Shown: piece by piece, positions 24,563-33,438 of the stretch
Position numbering within the stretch: the stretch's first letter is position 1
Layout: every line of letters starts with the position of its first letter
Assembly (NCBI GenBank): GCA_035703895.1
Contig: DASSXJ010000325.1
Location: forward strand, 1 to 37,619
Length of the DNA stretch: 37,619 bases
Direction: 5' to 3'
Origin: a bacterium
GTDB taxonomy: Bacteria; Sysuimicrobiota; Sysuimicrobiia; Sysuimicrobiales; Segetimicrobiaceae
The notes under the pieces: model-generated
Databases searched by the model: none
Seen by the model: the letters and a program-made list of their open reading frames with translations, nothing else
What the model was told of the DNA's origin: nothing
Made by a program: the position numbers and the translations under genes

Positions 24563-25552
24563 ATGCTCACGACCATCCTGGTGGATGCGGTGCGGAGCGC
24601 GGTCATCCTTTTTGGCGTCCTCACCGCGTTCGCGTACGTGACATTGCTCGAACGCCGCCTCCTCGCCCGCTTTCAACTGCGCGTCGGCCCAAACCGGGTC
24701 GGGCCGCTCGGATTGCTCCAGCCGCTCGCCGACGGCGTCAAACTCCTCTTCAAGGAGAGTTTCATCCCGGCCCGCGCCGACCGGTTCGTGTACGTCGTGG
24801 CTCCCCTCATCTCGGTGGTCGCGGCGCTCTTCGTGTACGCGGTGATTCCCATCGGGCCCCCCATCCGTCTATTTGGGCGCGAGGTCCCGCTCTACGTCGC
24901 AGACGTGAACGTGGGGATCCTGCTCGTGCTGGCCGCAAGCTCCATCGGCGTCTACGGGATCATTCTCGGTGGATGGGCCTCCGACAGCAAATACTCGCTC
25001 TTGGGGGGGCTCCGGTCGAGCGCCCAGGTGGTCTCCTACGAGCTGACGCTTGGGCTCGCGGTGCTGGCCGTGGTGATGATGGCCAACTCGCTCAGCCTGG
25101 TCGACATCGTGCATGCGCAGGCGCACCGCTGGTTCATCGTGACGCAGCCTCTGGCGTTTCTCTTGTTCTTGATCGCCGGACTCGCGGAAACCAATCGCGC
25201 GCCGTTCGATCTGCCCGAGGCCGAGCAAGAGCTGATCGCGGGCTACCAAACCGAGTACGGCGGCTTCGCGTTCGCCATGTTCTACCTCGGCGAATACGTC
25301 GGCGTGATTACCATGGGCGCGCTGAGCGCCACCCTGTTCTTGGGAGGATGGCAGGGCCCGCTGCTGCCCCCGGTCTTGTGGTTCCTCGTCAAGGTATTTG
25401 TGGTCGTCTGCATCTTCATCTGGATCCGCGCGACGCTGCCGCGGCTTCGCTACGACCAGTTGATGGGGTTCGGATGGAAAGTCCTGGTGCCGGTCGGGCT
25501 CGCGAACCTCGCGGTGACGGCGATCCTCATTGTGTGGCGCGGAGGGGGGTGA
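24563..25552 (+). CDS. nuoH: NADH-quinone oxidoreductase subunit H
   Basis: Complex I subunit H (ND1), 329 residues, with eight predicted membrane helices; it lines the quinone channel and links it to proton pumping. Conserved pieces are TLLERRLLARFQLRVGPNRV near 28-47, the cytoplasmic loop ETNRAPFDLPEAE near 210 followed by GYQTEYGGFAFAMF, and IWIRATLPRLRYDQLM near the C-terminus. Start ATG 24563 follows nuoG by 18 bases with an upstream GGCGGACGG of moderate ribosome-site quality. The stop overlaps the nuoI GTG (GTGA). Confidence 0.96.
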   Translation: MLTTILVDAVRSAVILFGVLTAFAYVTLLERRLLARFQLRVGPNRVGPLGLLQPLADGVKLLFKESFIPARADRFVYVVAPLISVVAALFVYAVIPIGPPIRLFGREVPLYVADVNVGILLVLAASSIGVYGIILGGWASDSKYSLLGGLRSSAQVVSYELTLGLAVLAVVMMANSLSLVDIVHAQAHRWFIVTQPLAFLLFLIAGLAETNRAPFDLPEAEQELIAGYQTEYGGFAFAMFYLGEYVGVITMGALSATLFLGGWQGPLLPPVLWFLVKVFVVVCIFIWIRATLPRLRYDQLMGFGWKVLVPVGLANLAVTAILIVWRGGG

Positions 25553-26034
25553 GCGCGCTCGTGCTTGGGCGGCTGCGTCAGGCTTGGGCGATGGTCAAAG
25601 GATTGGGCATCGTCGGCCGGTACCTGTTCCGGCCGCCCGTGACCGTCCGGTACCCGGACGCGAAATCCCCCGTGCAGCCGCGATTCAAAGGGCGCCACTA
25701 CCTCACGTTGTTCGCCGACGGCATGGAGCGCTGCGTCGGATGCGAGCTGTGCGTGATCGCGTGCCCCAGCCAGTCGATCTACGTCCGCGCGGAGGAAAAC
25801 GATCCGCTGCATCCCCACTCCAAGGGCGAGCGGTTCGCGGCGGATTTCCAGATCAACATGCTCCGCTGCATCTTTTGCGGGCTGTGCGAGGAGGCCTGTC
25901 CCACCGGGGCGATCGTGCTCGGCCACGAGTTTGAGCTCTCCGGCTATACCCGCGAGTCCCTCATTTACACCAAGGACCGGCTGACGGAGCGCGTTCCGGG
26001 CGAATCGGGGCGCGACCCCAACCGGGAGGTGTAA
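25549..26034 (+). CDS. nuoI: NADH-quinone oxidoreductase subunit I
   Basis: Complex I subunit I (TYKY), 161 residues, holds clusters N6a and N6b between NuoG and NuoB. Ligand sets are Cys62, 65, 68, 72 (CVGCELCVIACP) and Cys107, 110, 113, 117 (CIFCGLCEEACP). An N-terminal amphipathic helix (LGRLRQAWAMVKGLG) anchors it to the membrane, and RGRHYL-like FKGRHYLTLF precedes the first cluster. GTG 25549 is used because it overlaps the nuoH stop; GTG 25561 is a possible alternative. nuoJ begins immediately after the TAA. Confidence 0.95.
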   Translation: MSALVLGRLRQAWAMVKGLGIVGRYLFRPPVTVRYPDAKSPVQPRFKGRHYLTLFADGMERCVGCELCVIACPSQSIYVRAEENDPLHPHSKGERFAADFQINMLRCIFCGLCEEACPTGAIVLGHEFELSGYTRESLIYTKDRLTERVPGESGRDPNREV

Positions 26035-26574
26035 GTGGCGATCCTGCTGTTTATCCTCATCGCGTGCCTCGCTCTGGCCGGCGGGGTCGGGGTGATCGCC
26101 TCCCGCCGGCCGGTGCACAGCGCCCTCGCGCTCCTCCTGGTGCTCGGAAGCCTCGCAGTCGACTACCTGCTGCTCGACGCTCAGTTCATCGCGGCTCTGC
26201 AGGTGATCATCTACGCGGGGGCGATCGTGGTCCTCTTCATCTTCATTATCATGCTCTTGGCCGCCCGAAGCGGCGAGGACCCGAGGATCCAGGCGGTGCT
26301 GTCGCCGGTCGCCGGCGCCGTGTTGTGCGGCGTGTTTGGCCTCGCCGTCCTCATCGTCCTCAGCCACGCGGCGGAGAGCCCGGCCTCCGTGGGTGAGCAG
26401 TTCGGGACGGTGCAAATGGTCGGCCGCGCGCTCTTCTCGCGATTTCTGCTGCCGTTTGAGGCGGCGTCCATCGTCCTCCTCGTCGGGATGATCGGGGCGG
26501 TGGCCCTGGGGCGCCGGCTTTCGGATGAAGCCCCGGATCGGGGACGCCGCACCCCGGCCCCGGAGGAGCGCTGA
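26035..26574 (+). CDS. nuoJ: NADH-quinone oxidoreductase subunit J
   Basis: Complex I subunit J (ND6), 179 residues, with five predicted membrane helices. [13 protein letters not shown] near 22-34 and [20 protein letters not shown] near 49-68 include the pi-bulge helix important for coupling. Start GTG 26035 directly abuts the nuoI stop and has GGAGG five bases before it. The C-terminus is a charged tail ([12 protein letters not shown]). The stop overlaps the nuoK ATG by one base (TGATG). Confidence 0.94.
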   Translation: MAILLFILIACLALAGGVGVIASRRPVHSALALLLVLGSLAVDYLLLDAQFIAALQVIIYAGAIVVLFIFIIMLLAARSGEDPRIQAVLSPVAGAVLCGVFGLAVLIVLSHAAESPASVGEQFGTVQMVGRALFSRFLLPFEAASIVLLVGMIGAVALGRRLSDEAPDRGRRTPAPEER

Positions 26575-26879
26575 TGGTGGTCCCACCGCTCTACCAGCTG
26601 TCGCTGAGCGCGCTCTTGTTCACGCTCGGAATGATCGGAGTCCTCGTCCGCCGCTCGGCGCTCATCGTCTTCATGTCGATCGAACTCATGCTCAACGCCG
26701 TGAACCTGTCGCTGGTGACGTTTGCGCGCGTGCGCGGCAACGTGGACGGCCAACTGCTGGTGTTCTTTGTCCTGGTGGTCGCGGCGGTGGAGGTGGTGGT
26801 CGGGCTTGCGATCATCGTCGACATCTTCCGGTCCCGCCAGACGGTCGATATCGACGATGTCGATCTCCTCCGTGGATAG
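26574..26879 (+). CDS. nuoK: NADH-quinone oxidoreductase subunit K
   Basis: Complex I subunit K (ND4L), 101 residues, three membrane helices. The two buried glutamates needed for proton pumping are seen in [14 protein letters not shown] (about 35-48) and in [16 protein letters not shown] (about 67-82). Start ATG 26574 overlaps the nuoJ stop. The C-terminus ends IDDVDLLRG, the usual form. Twelve bases separate it from nuoL. Confidence 0.96.
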   Translation: MVVPPLYQLSLSALLFTLGMIGVLVRRSALIVFMSIELMLNAVNLSLVTFARVRGNVDGQLLVFFVLVVAAVEVVVGLAIIVDIFRSRQTVDIDDVDLLRG

Positions 26880-26891
26880 GCGGCGGTCCAC

Positions 26892-28769
26892 GTGACCCGG
26901 ACCCTCGCCGCCCTCATCCTGCTGCTGCCCCTCGCGGGGTGGATCGCCAACGGTCTCTGGGGAAGCCGGTTGGGCCGGCGCGCCGTCGCCGTCATCGCCT
27001 GCGGTACGGTTGGCGCCGCGTGTGTCGCGGCGGCGCTGCTCCTCTGGCGTGTGGAGACGGCTCCGGGCGCGCTCTCCCGCGTCGACTTCTATCGCTGGAT
27101 CGGGGCGGGACCCGTGCAGGTGGCCCTGAGCTTCCTGGTCGACCCGCTCTCGATCGCGATGGCGCTCGTCGTGTGCGGCGTGGGGTTCTTGATCCACGTC
27201 TACTCCGTAGGCTACATGGATGAGGACCCGGGGTTCGCGCGATACTTCGCCTACCTCAACCTGTTCATGGCCGCGATGCTCACCTTGGTCCTGGCGGGGA
27301 ACCTGGTCGTGATGTTCATCGGCTGGGAGGGCGTCGGGCTGTGCAGCTACCTCCTCATCGCCTTTTGGTTCACGCGCCCGGCGGCGGCGGCGGCCGGGGT
27401 CAAGGCGTTCCTCGTCACGCGGCTCGGCGACGTAGGATTTCTCCTCGGCATCTTCCTGGCGTTCGGCCTCTTCGGGACGACCGACTTCACCGTGATGACC
27501 CAGGAGGCCGCCCGCCGGCTCGCGCTCGGGGGAGGCGCCGCTACCGCGCTCGCGCTCCTGCTCTTCGCCGGCGCCGTCGGAAAATCGGCGCAGCTGCCGC
27601 TGTATGTCTGGCTCCCGGACGCGATGGAAGGCCCGACGCCCGTCAGCGCCCTGATCCACGCGGCGACGATGGTGACGGCCGGCGTCTACATGATCGTGCG
27701 GCTCCACGCGGTGTTCCTGCGCGCACCGTTTGCGATGGACCTGGTCGCCGCCGTGGGGGCGATCACGGCGATCTTCGCCGCGGCATGTGCCTTGGTGGAG
27801 CCCGATCTCAAGCGCGTCCTGGCCTATTCGACGATCAGCCAGCTCGGGTACATGTTTTTGGCGGTCGGGGTCGGGGCGTTTGGGGCGGGGATGTTCCACC
27901 TCACCTCCCATGCCTTCTTCAAGGCGCTTTTGTTCCTCGCGGCCGGCAGCGTGATGCACGCGCTCCATGGGGAGACCGACATGGGGCGCATGGGCGGGCT
28001 GGCGCGCCGGCTGCCGCGGACGGCGGGGGCGTTCGCCGTCGGCGCGCTGGCGCTCGCGGGGATCCCTCCGCTGAGCGGCTTCTTCAGTAAGGATCTCATT
28101 CTCGCCGAGGCGTTCCGCGCCCACGTCTGGCTGTGGGTCGTGGGCGTGGCCGCTGCGGGCCTGACCTCGGTGTACATCGTGCGGGCCTTTGCCCTGACCT
28201 TCCTGGGGGTGTCGATGAGGGACCTCGGTGAGGCGGCCCACGATCCGGCGCCCCTGATGGACGCGCCCATGCGGCTCCTCGCCGGGCTCACCGTCGTTGG
28301 CGGTGCGCTGGGCTGGTCGTTTACGCATCCCGGCGTGCTAGAGCGGTTCCTCCAGCCGGTCATCGCCGCGGGCGCGGCCCCCGCGCCGCGTGGGGGGACG
28401 TGGACCGGAGAGGCGGCGCTCGTCGCTGTGAGCCTGCTCATCGCCGTCGCCGGCATCGCCGTCTCCTGGCGGAGATACGTCCGGCGGACTCTCCGGCTTG
28501 GTTCCCCATGGCTGTCTGGGCTGCTGCGTCACCAGTTTTATGTTGAAGCCGTCTACGACGCGGTTGTGGTTGCCCCCGCCCGCGCGCTGGCCCGCGCCGC
28601 CGCCGTGGGAGATCGGTCGGTGATCGATGCCGCCCTCGTCGGAGTGGCGCGCTCGATCGGCCGGACCGGTCAAGCGCTCCGCGGTCTCCAGACCGGATAC
28701 CTCACCCACTACGCGGCGTTCATCCTGATCGGCGCCATCCTCTTGCTCGTCTTCTGGGTGTCCCGGTGA
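26892..28769 (+). CDS. nuoL: NADH-quinone oxidoreductase subunit L
   Basis: Complex I subunit L (ND5), 625 residues, an antiporter-like proton channel at the end of the membrane arm, with the long lateral helix at its C-terminus. About 16 membrane helices. Conserved pieces include FLIHVYSVGYMDEDPGFARY near 97, FIGWEGVGLCSYLLI near 142-156 (essential Glu), WLPDAMEGPTPVSALIHAAT near 240 and KRVLAYSTISQLGYMFLA near 304. Start GTG 26892; no strong ribosome site. The stop overlaps the nuoM GTG (GTGA). Confidence 0.97.
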   Translation: MTRTLAALILLLPLAGWIANGLWGSRLGRRAVAVIACGTVGAACVAAALLLWRVETAPGALSRVDFYRWIGAGPVQVALSFLVDPLSIAMALVVCGVGFLIHVYSVGYMDEDPGFARYFAYLNLFMAAMLTLVLAGNLVVMFIGWEGVGLCSYLLIAFWFTRPAAAAAGVKAFLVTRLGDVGFLLGIFLAFGLFGTTDFTVMTQEAARRLALGGGAATALALLLFAGAVGKSAQLPLYVWLPDAMEGPTPVSALIHAATMVTAGVYMIVRLHAVFLRAPFAMDLVAAVGAITAIFAAACALVEPDLKRVLAYSTISQLGYMFLAVGVGAFGAGMFHLTSHAFFKALLFLAAGSVMHALHGETDMGRMGGLARRLPRTAGAFAVGALALAGIPPLSGFFSKDLILAEAFRAHVWLWVVGVAAAGLTSVYIVRAFALTFLGVSMRDLGEAAHDPAPLMDAPMRLLAGLTVVGGALGWSFTHPGVLERFLQPVIAAGAAPAPRGGTWTGEAALVAVSLLIAVAGIAVSWRRYVRRTLRLGSPWLSGLLRHQFYVEAVYDAVVVAPARALARAAAVGDRSVIDAALVGVARSIGRTGQALRGLQTGYLTHYAAFILIGAILLLVFWVSR

Positions 28770-30319
28770 CGGCCGGACCGCTCACCTGGCTCATCCTGCT
28801 GCCCTTGTTGGGCGCGGCCACGGCCGCGGGAATCGACCGGCGCCACGAGCGCCAGATCCGGATCCTCGGGTTCCTCAGCGCGGCTCTGACGTTCGTCCTG
28901 GCGGCATGGGTGTGGGCGCGGTTCGTCCCGGGCGGGGCCGGCCTCCAGTTTGAAGAGAAGATTCCCTGGGTCCCTAAGACCGGGATGACCTATCACGTGG
29001 GAGTGGATGGTCTTTCGGTCACCCTCGTCGCGCTCACGGCGTTTCTGTTTCCCATCGCGCTCGCCTCCTCCGCGGGCCAGGTGGCGGCTCGGGTCAAGGC
29101 GTTTGTGATCACGGTGCTGCTGCTCGAAGCGGGGTTGCTCGGCACGTTCCTCGCCCAGGACCTCGTCCTGTTCTACGTGTTCTGGGAAGGCATGCTCATC
29201 CCGATGTACTTTCTGATCGGCTTGTGGGGCGGTCCCGGGCGCGCGCGCGCGGCGATCAAGTTCCTCATCTACACGATGGCCGGAAGCGTCCTGATGCTCC
29301 TGGCCATTGTGGCCGTGTACCTGCAGGGGGAGCGGGTAATGGGGCAGGCGACGTTTGATCTGCCAGCCCTGCTTGCGCACCCGCTCGGCATCGGGGGGAG
29401 CCTCGGCCGCCTGCTCTTCCTGGCTTTTGCCGTGGCGTTTGCCATCAAGATGCCGGTGTGGCCGCTCCACACCTGGCAGCCGGATGCGTACGCTGAGGCC
29501 CCGCCCGTGGTGACCGTGCTGCTCGCGTCGGTGATGGCGAAGACGGGGGCGTATGGGTTCTTGCGATTTTGCCTGCCGCTGTTTCCCGAGGCGATGCGCG
29601 TGCTGGGCCCGCTGGCGTCGACCCTCGCCGTGATCGGCATCCTCTACGGCGGCGCGGTCGCCTGGGCGCAGTCCGACCTGCGGCGGCTGCTCGCGTACGG
29701 AAGCATGAGCCACATGGGCTTCATCCTCCTCGGGATCTTCGCGCTCAACGTCCCGGCCATCCAGGGCAGCCTGATCCAGATGATCAACCACGGGATCAGC
29801 ACGGGGGCGCTGTTCCTGATCGGCGGGATGCTCATCGAGCGCACCGGCCGCGTCCGCACGGACGAGTACGGGGGGATCGCCGCTGTCACGCCGCGACTTG
29901 CGGCCGCGACGCTGATCGTCGTGCTCTCCTCACTCGCGCTGCCCGCGACCAACGGGTTCGTCGGCGAGTTCTTGATTCTCGTGGGGACGTTCCGAGCGCA
30001 TCCGGCGTACGCGGCCCTGGCGACCCTGGGCGTGGTCGTCACGGCGGCGTACCTGCTGGCGTGGGTCGGCCGGATCTTTCACGGCCCGACGCGGGCGGAT
30101 CTCGCGTCGATGGTGGATCTGAGGCGGGGCGAGGTCGCGGTGCTCGTGCCGCTGATCGTGGTGATCTTCTGGGTGGGGCTGTATCCGCGTCCGCTGCTCG
30201 AGCGGAGCGAAGCGACGGTGCGCGCGCTCGTCGGCCGTGCGTCCGCGGCGGGCATCGATGTCGGACCGGTGGCGCGGCGGCATGGTGTCGGATCCCACGG
30301 GCCGGTGACTGTCCGGTGA
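28766..30319 (+). CDS. nuoM: NADH-quinone oxidoreductase subunit M
   Basis: Complex I subunit M (ND4), 517 residues, the second antiporter-like channel, with about 14 membrane helices. YHVGVDGLSVTLVALTAF near 75, VFWEGMLIPMYFLIGLWGG near 137-155 with the essential Glu, KFLIYTMAGSVLML near 167, and RRLLAYGSMSHMGFILLG near 305 identify it. A hydrophilic C-terminal tail ends VGSHGPVTVR. Start GTG 28766 overlaps nuoL by 4 bases; the stop overlaps the nuoN ATG by one. Confidence 0.97.
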   Translation: MTAGPLTWLILLPLLGAATAAGIDRRHERQIRILGFLSAALTFVLAAWVWARFVPGGAGLQFEEKIPWVPKTGMTYHVGVDGLSVTLVALTAFLFPIALASSAGQVAARVKAFVITVLLLEAGLLGTFLAQDLVLFYVFWEGMLIPMYFLIGLWGGPGRARAAIKFLIYTMAGSVLMLLAIVAVYLQGERVMGQATFDLPALLAHPLGIGGSLGRLLFLAFAVAFAIKMPVWPLHTWQPDAYAEAPPVVTVLLASVMAKTGAYGFLRFCLPLFPEAMRVLGPLASTLAVIGILYGGAVAWAQSDLRRLLAYGSMSHMGFILLGIFALNVPAIQGSLIQMINHGISTGALFLIGGMLIERTGRVRTDEYGGIAAVTPRLAAATLIVVLSSLALPATNGFVGEFLILVGTFRAHPAYAALATLGVVVTAAYLLAWVGRIFHGPTRADLASMVDLRRGEVAVLVPLIVVIFWVGLYPRPLLERSEATVRALVGRASAAGIDVGPVARRHGVGSHGPVTVR

Positions 30320-31755
30320 TGGGGACGCGCGAAGTGCTCTCGATTGGCCCCGAGCTGATTCTCGTGGTCGCCGCCCTCGTCGTGCTCCTCTGGGACGCGT
30401 GGGAGACCGGACCCGCCTCAGACTCGGCCGCGCCCCGGCCGGGCTCGGCGTGGATCGCGCTCGTCGCCGTTGTTATCGCGTTCGTGTGGAACGGCGCGGG
30501 AGGGACCGCCGGCGTGGGGTTCGCCGGCATGTACATTCGCGACCAGGTGACCCGGGTCGTCGACGTGGCGGCCCTGGGAACGGCCGGCGTGGCGATCCTG
30601 CTCTCGCCCTCCTATCTGACCAGGGTCCGCCTTCCCGCGGGCGAGTACTATGCGCTGCTGCTCCTCAGCACGGTCGGCGCGATGGTGACGGCGGCGAGTG
30701 GGACGCTCGCCACCCTGTTCCTGGGGCTCGAGATCCTGAGCATCCCGCTGTACATCCTGGCCGGGCTGGCGCGGCGGAGCCAGCGCTCGCAGGAGGCCGG
30801 TCTCAAGTACCTCCTCCTCGGGGCGTTCGCCACCGCATTCTTCGTGTACGGGCTCGCGCTGATCTACGGGGCCACGGGCTCGATCGACCTGCGCCGGATC
30901 GGTGAGGCCGCGCGCTCACCGCTGCTCGATGCGGGCGTCGCGCTCCTCACGATCGGCCTGGCATTCGAGGCCGCGCTCGTCCCATTTCACGCCTGGGCCC
31001 CGGACGTCTACGAGGGCGCGCCGCTTCCGGTCACCGCGTTCATGTCGGTGGTGGCGAAGATCGGCGCGTTCGCCGGGCTCCTGAGGGTCTTCCCGCTCGG
31101 GATTCCCCTCCTGGCGGATCAATGGATGCCGGCGCTGGCGGGGATCGCGATCGTCACGATGGTGCTCGGGAACCTCGCCGCGTTGTTCCAGACCAATGTG
31201 AAACGGCTCCTGGCCTACTCCGGGATCGCCCACGCCGGGTATATGCTCATCGGGGTCGCATCCGGCGGCGCGGCGGGAGTCTGGAGCGTGCTCTTCTATC
31301 TTTTGGTCTACGCCGTGATGAACCTCGGGGTGTTCGGCGTACTGCTCCTCCTGGAGCGCCAGGGCGCGGAAGCGGACCGGTTGGACGACCTCTCGGGTCT
31401 TGTGGGCAGGGTCCCGTGGGCGGCGGTTGCCCTTGCCGTTTTCATGGTGTCCCTCGCCGGCCTGCCACCGACGGCTGGGTTCATCGGCAAGCTCTACCTC
31501 TTCCGCGCCGCCTTGGGGGGACATCAGACCGCGCTGGCCCTCGTCGGGGTGCTCACCAGCGTGGTGTCGGTGTACTACTATCTCAGGGTCGCCTACGTGG
31601 CACTCTCCGGGGACGCCCCGCAGGCGGTGGCGGTGATCCGAAACTGGTTTGTCGGCGCCGCGCTTGCGATCGCGATCGCGGGGGTGTTTTGGCTCGGGCT
31701 GTTCCCCGCGGGCTTCACCGCGGCGGTGCAGCAGGCCGCCGCATCCTTGAGGTAG
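30319..31755 (+). CDS. nuoN: NADH-quinone oxidoreductase subunit N
   Basis: Complex I subunit N (ND2), 478 residues, the third antiporter-like channel, about 14 membrane helices. LGLEILSIPLYILAGLARRS near 135 carries the conserved Glu; KYLLLGAFATAFFVYG, FHAWAPDVYEGAPLPVTAFM near 222-241 and KRLLAYSGIAHAGYMLIG near 295 follow. Start ATG 30319 overlaps the nuoM stop (TGATG); the frame runs further upstream only as antisense-type noise inside nuoM. fixC starts 11 bases after the stop. Confidence 0.96.
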   Translation: MGTREVLSIGPELILVVAALVVLLWDAWETGPASDSAAPRPGSAWIALVAVVIAFVWNGAGGTAGVGFAGMYIRDQVTRVVDVAALGTAGVAILLSPSYLTRVRLPAGEYYALLLLSTVGAMVTAASGTLATLFLGLEILSIPLYILAGLARRSQRSQEAGLKYLLLGAFATAFFVYGLALIYGATGSIDLRRIGEAARSPLLDAGVALLTIGLAFEAALVPFHAWAPDVYEGAPLPVTAFMSVVAKIGAFAGLLRVFPLGIPLLADQWMPALAGIAIVTMVLGNLAALFQTNVKRLLAYSGIAHAGYMLIGVASGGAAGVWSVLFYLLVYAVMNLGVFGVLLLLERQGAEADRLDDLSGLVGRVPWAAVALAVFMVSLAGLPPTAGFIGKLYLFRAALGGHQTALALVGVLTSVVSVYYYLRVAYVALSGDAPQAVAVIRNWFVGAALAIAIAGVFWLGLFPAGFTAAVQQAAASLR

Positions 31756-31758
31756 AAT
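31753..31758 (+). promoter_or_regulatory. -10 element of fixC, possibly giving a leaderless mRNA
   Basis: TAGAAT straddles the end of nuoN and ends 8 bases before the fixC GTG, with no Shine-Dalgarno site close to that start. A transcript from it would begin within a base or two of the GTG. No -35 match; fixC could equally be read through from nuo. Confidence 0.35.
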
Positions 31759-31766
31759 CTCGGCCC

Positions 31767-33068
31767 GTGCCCTCCGAAGAACAATTCGACGCCATCGTCG
31801 TCGGTGCGGGACCCGGCGGCGTCTCGGCGGCGGTGACGATGGCCCGCGCCGGCCTCAGTGTGGTCCTGTTCGAGCGCGGGGATCGGCCGGGGGTCAAGAA
31901 CGTGATGGGCGGCGTCATGTATGGGCGGATGCTCGCCGACATCATCCCGGAGTTCTGGAAGACCGCTCCGCTGGAACGGACCGTCGTCGACGAACGGCTG
32001 TGGCTGACGACCCCCGAGACCGTGGTGACGGCGGGCCACAAACACGTGCCGCATGCCGGCACTCCCCCGAACGCATTCACGGTGCTCCGCGTCCCCTTCG
32101 ACGGCTGGTTCGCCGCGCAGGCGGAGGCGGCCGGTGTGCTCCTGATCTCCGGGACCACGGTGGAGGACGTGCTCCGCGAGGACGGCCGGATCGTGGGCGT
32201 TCGCACCGGCCGCGAGGAGGGGGACCTCCGAGCCAACGTGGTCGTGATCGCGGACGGAGCGAACTCGTTCCTCGTGCAGAAAGCCGGGTTGGGGCGCCCG
32301 CTCGAGCCAAACGAGATGGCGCTCGTCGTCAAGGAGATCATCGCCCTGCCTGCGGAGACGATCGAGGAGCGATTCACACTCGAGCCGGGGACCGGTGCCA
32401 CGATCGAGGTGTACGGCGCCGTGACGCGGGGGATGGCCGGGTACGGGTTCATCTACACAAACCGCGAATCGCTGTCCGTCGGCATCGGCGCGCTGATCTC
32501 CCAGTTCATGGAGACCCGGATTACCCCATGGGACCTGCTCGAGGGGTTCAAGACGCACCCGATGGTGGCGCCGCTGCTCCGCGGGGGGACGGTGCGCGAA
32601 TATCTGGCGCATGCGATCCCCGAGGGCGGGTTCCGGTCGATGCCGCGCCTGTTCGACGATGGGGTGATGGTTGTCGGCGATGCGGCGATGATGGTCAACA
32701 ACCTCCACCGTGAGGGCAGCAACCTCGCCATGGCGGCGGGCCGAATGGCCGGCGAGGCCGCGATTCAGGCCAAGCGGGCAGGGGACTGGTCCGCGCGCAC
32801 GCTCTCGCACTACCGGGAACTGCTGGAGGCGTCGTTCGTGCTGCAGGATCTCAGGAAGTACGAGCGGCTGCCGGAACTTGTGGAGCGGCGGGCCGATCTG
32901 CTGCAGGTCTATCCCGAATTGCTGAGCGAGGCGATCCATGAGATGCTGACCATAGATGGCGTCGGCAAGCGGGAGAAGCAGCGCAAGATCCTCCGCCGGC
33001 TCCTCGACCGGCGCCCGTGGTGGCGGTTGATGCGCGATGCCGTCGAAGCCTGGAGGGCGATGGGATGA
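31767..33068 (+). CDS. fixC: FixC-type flavoprotein, electron-transfer-flavoprotein:quinone oxidoreductase
   Basis: A 433-residue FAD protein of the FixC/ETF-QO family, which takes electrons from electron-transfer flavoprotein (FixAB/EtfBA) and, with the FixX ferredoxin, passes them to quinone at the membrane. VVGAGPGGVSAAVTMARAG (11-29) is the FAD-binding Rossmann motif. KNVMGGVMYGRML near 48-60 and GVMVVGDAAMMVNNLHREG near 298, a second FAD contact, are FixC hallmarks. It lacks the C-terminal ferredoxin domain of mitochondrial ETF-QO, which is supplied by fixX, joined through ATGA. Start GTG 31767; no close ribosome site. No etfAB/fixAB genes are in this window. FixC in nitrogen fixers serves nitrogenase, but no nif genes are seen here. 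Confidence 0.9.
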   Translation: MPSEEQFDAIVVGAGPGGVSAAVTMARAGLSVVLFERGDRPGVKNVMGGVMYGRMLADIIPEFWKTAPLERTVVDERLWLTTPETVVTAGHKHVPHAGTPPNAFTVLRVPFDGWFAAQAEAAGVLLISGTTVEDVLREDGRIVGVRTGREEGDLRANVVVIADGANSFLVQKAGLGRPLEPNEMALVVKEIIALPAETIEERFTLEPGTGATIEVYGAVTRGMAGYGFIYTNRESLSVGIGALISQFMETRITPWDLLEGFKTHPMVAPLLRGGTVREYLAHAIPEGGFRSMPRLFDDGVMVVGDAAMMVNNLHREGSNLAMAAGRMAGEAAIQAKRAGDWSARTLSHYRELLEASFVLQDLRKYERLPELVERRADLLQVYPELLSEAIHEMLTIDGVGKREKQRKILRRLLDRRPWWRLMRDAVEAWRAMG

Positions 33069-33349
33069 AGATCGAGGAGAAGCTCTACATGCTCCGCTGG
33101 AAGCACGACAAGCAATCGCACATCAGCATCAAGGACAAGCACGTCTGCTTGGAGACCTGCGGGCCGAAGTGGAAGCGCCCCTGTACGACGTTCTGCCCGG
33201 CGAACGTGTACGTGTGGGACGGCGAGAAGATCGTCGCGTCCCACGACAACTGCGTCGAGTGCACGTCCTGTATTCTCGGCTGCCCCTACCGGAACATCGA
33301 CTGGCGGCTTCCCCGAGGCGGGTTCGGCATCGAGTGGCAGCACGGCTAG
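33065..33349 (+). CDS. fixX: FixX-type ferredoxin-like protein
   Basis: A 94-residue ferredoxin partner of FixC. Eight cysteines are present: Cys28, 32, 40 and 44 (VCLETC, then RPCTTFCPANVYVWDG), and Cys63, 66, 69 and 73 (CVECTSCILGCPYRNIDW). The second set binds the [4Fe-4S] cluster; in FixX the first set is usually incomplete or degenerate. The ending LPRGGFGIEWQHG matches the family's PrGG-G-v pattern. ATG 33065 overlaps the fixC stop by 4 bases. It is the last gene of the nuo-fixCX run, and a short GCCGC/GCGGC hairpin (33399-33413) follows, without a T-tract. Confidence 0.92.
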   Translation: MKIEEKLYMLRWKHDKQSHISIKDKHVCLETCGPKWKRPCTTFCPANVYVWDGEKIVASHDNCVECTSCILGCPYRNIDWRLPRGGFGIEWQHG

Positions 33350-33438
33350 ACTATCAGGACCCACCGCCGCCCCACCTCGCGAAGCGTCCCGTCTTATCGC
33401 CGCCACGTGCGGCAACGCTGTCTATTGGTCAGAATGTC

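Noticed and set aside
21788-24676. 962-codon open frame on the minus strand across nuoF/nuoG/nuoH
   Set aside because: It is antisense to three fully recognisable complex I genes. Long antisense frames are expected in G+C-rich DNA, and its translation is Arg/Pro/Gly/His-rich with no domain.
26211-28328. 705-codon open frame on the minus strand across nuoJ-nuoL
   Set aside because: Antisense to conserved nuo genes with a low-complexity, charge-rich translation; an artefact of base composition.
33399-33413. GCCGC/GCGGC hairpin after fixX, considered as an intrinsic terminator
   Set aside because: The stem is only 5 bp and no T-run follows on either strand.
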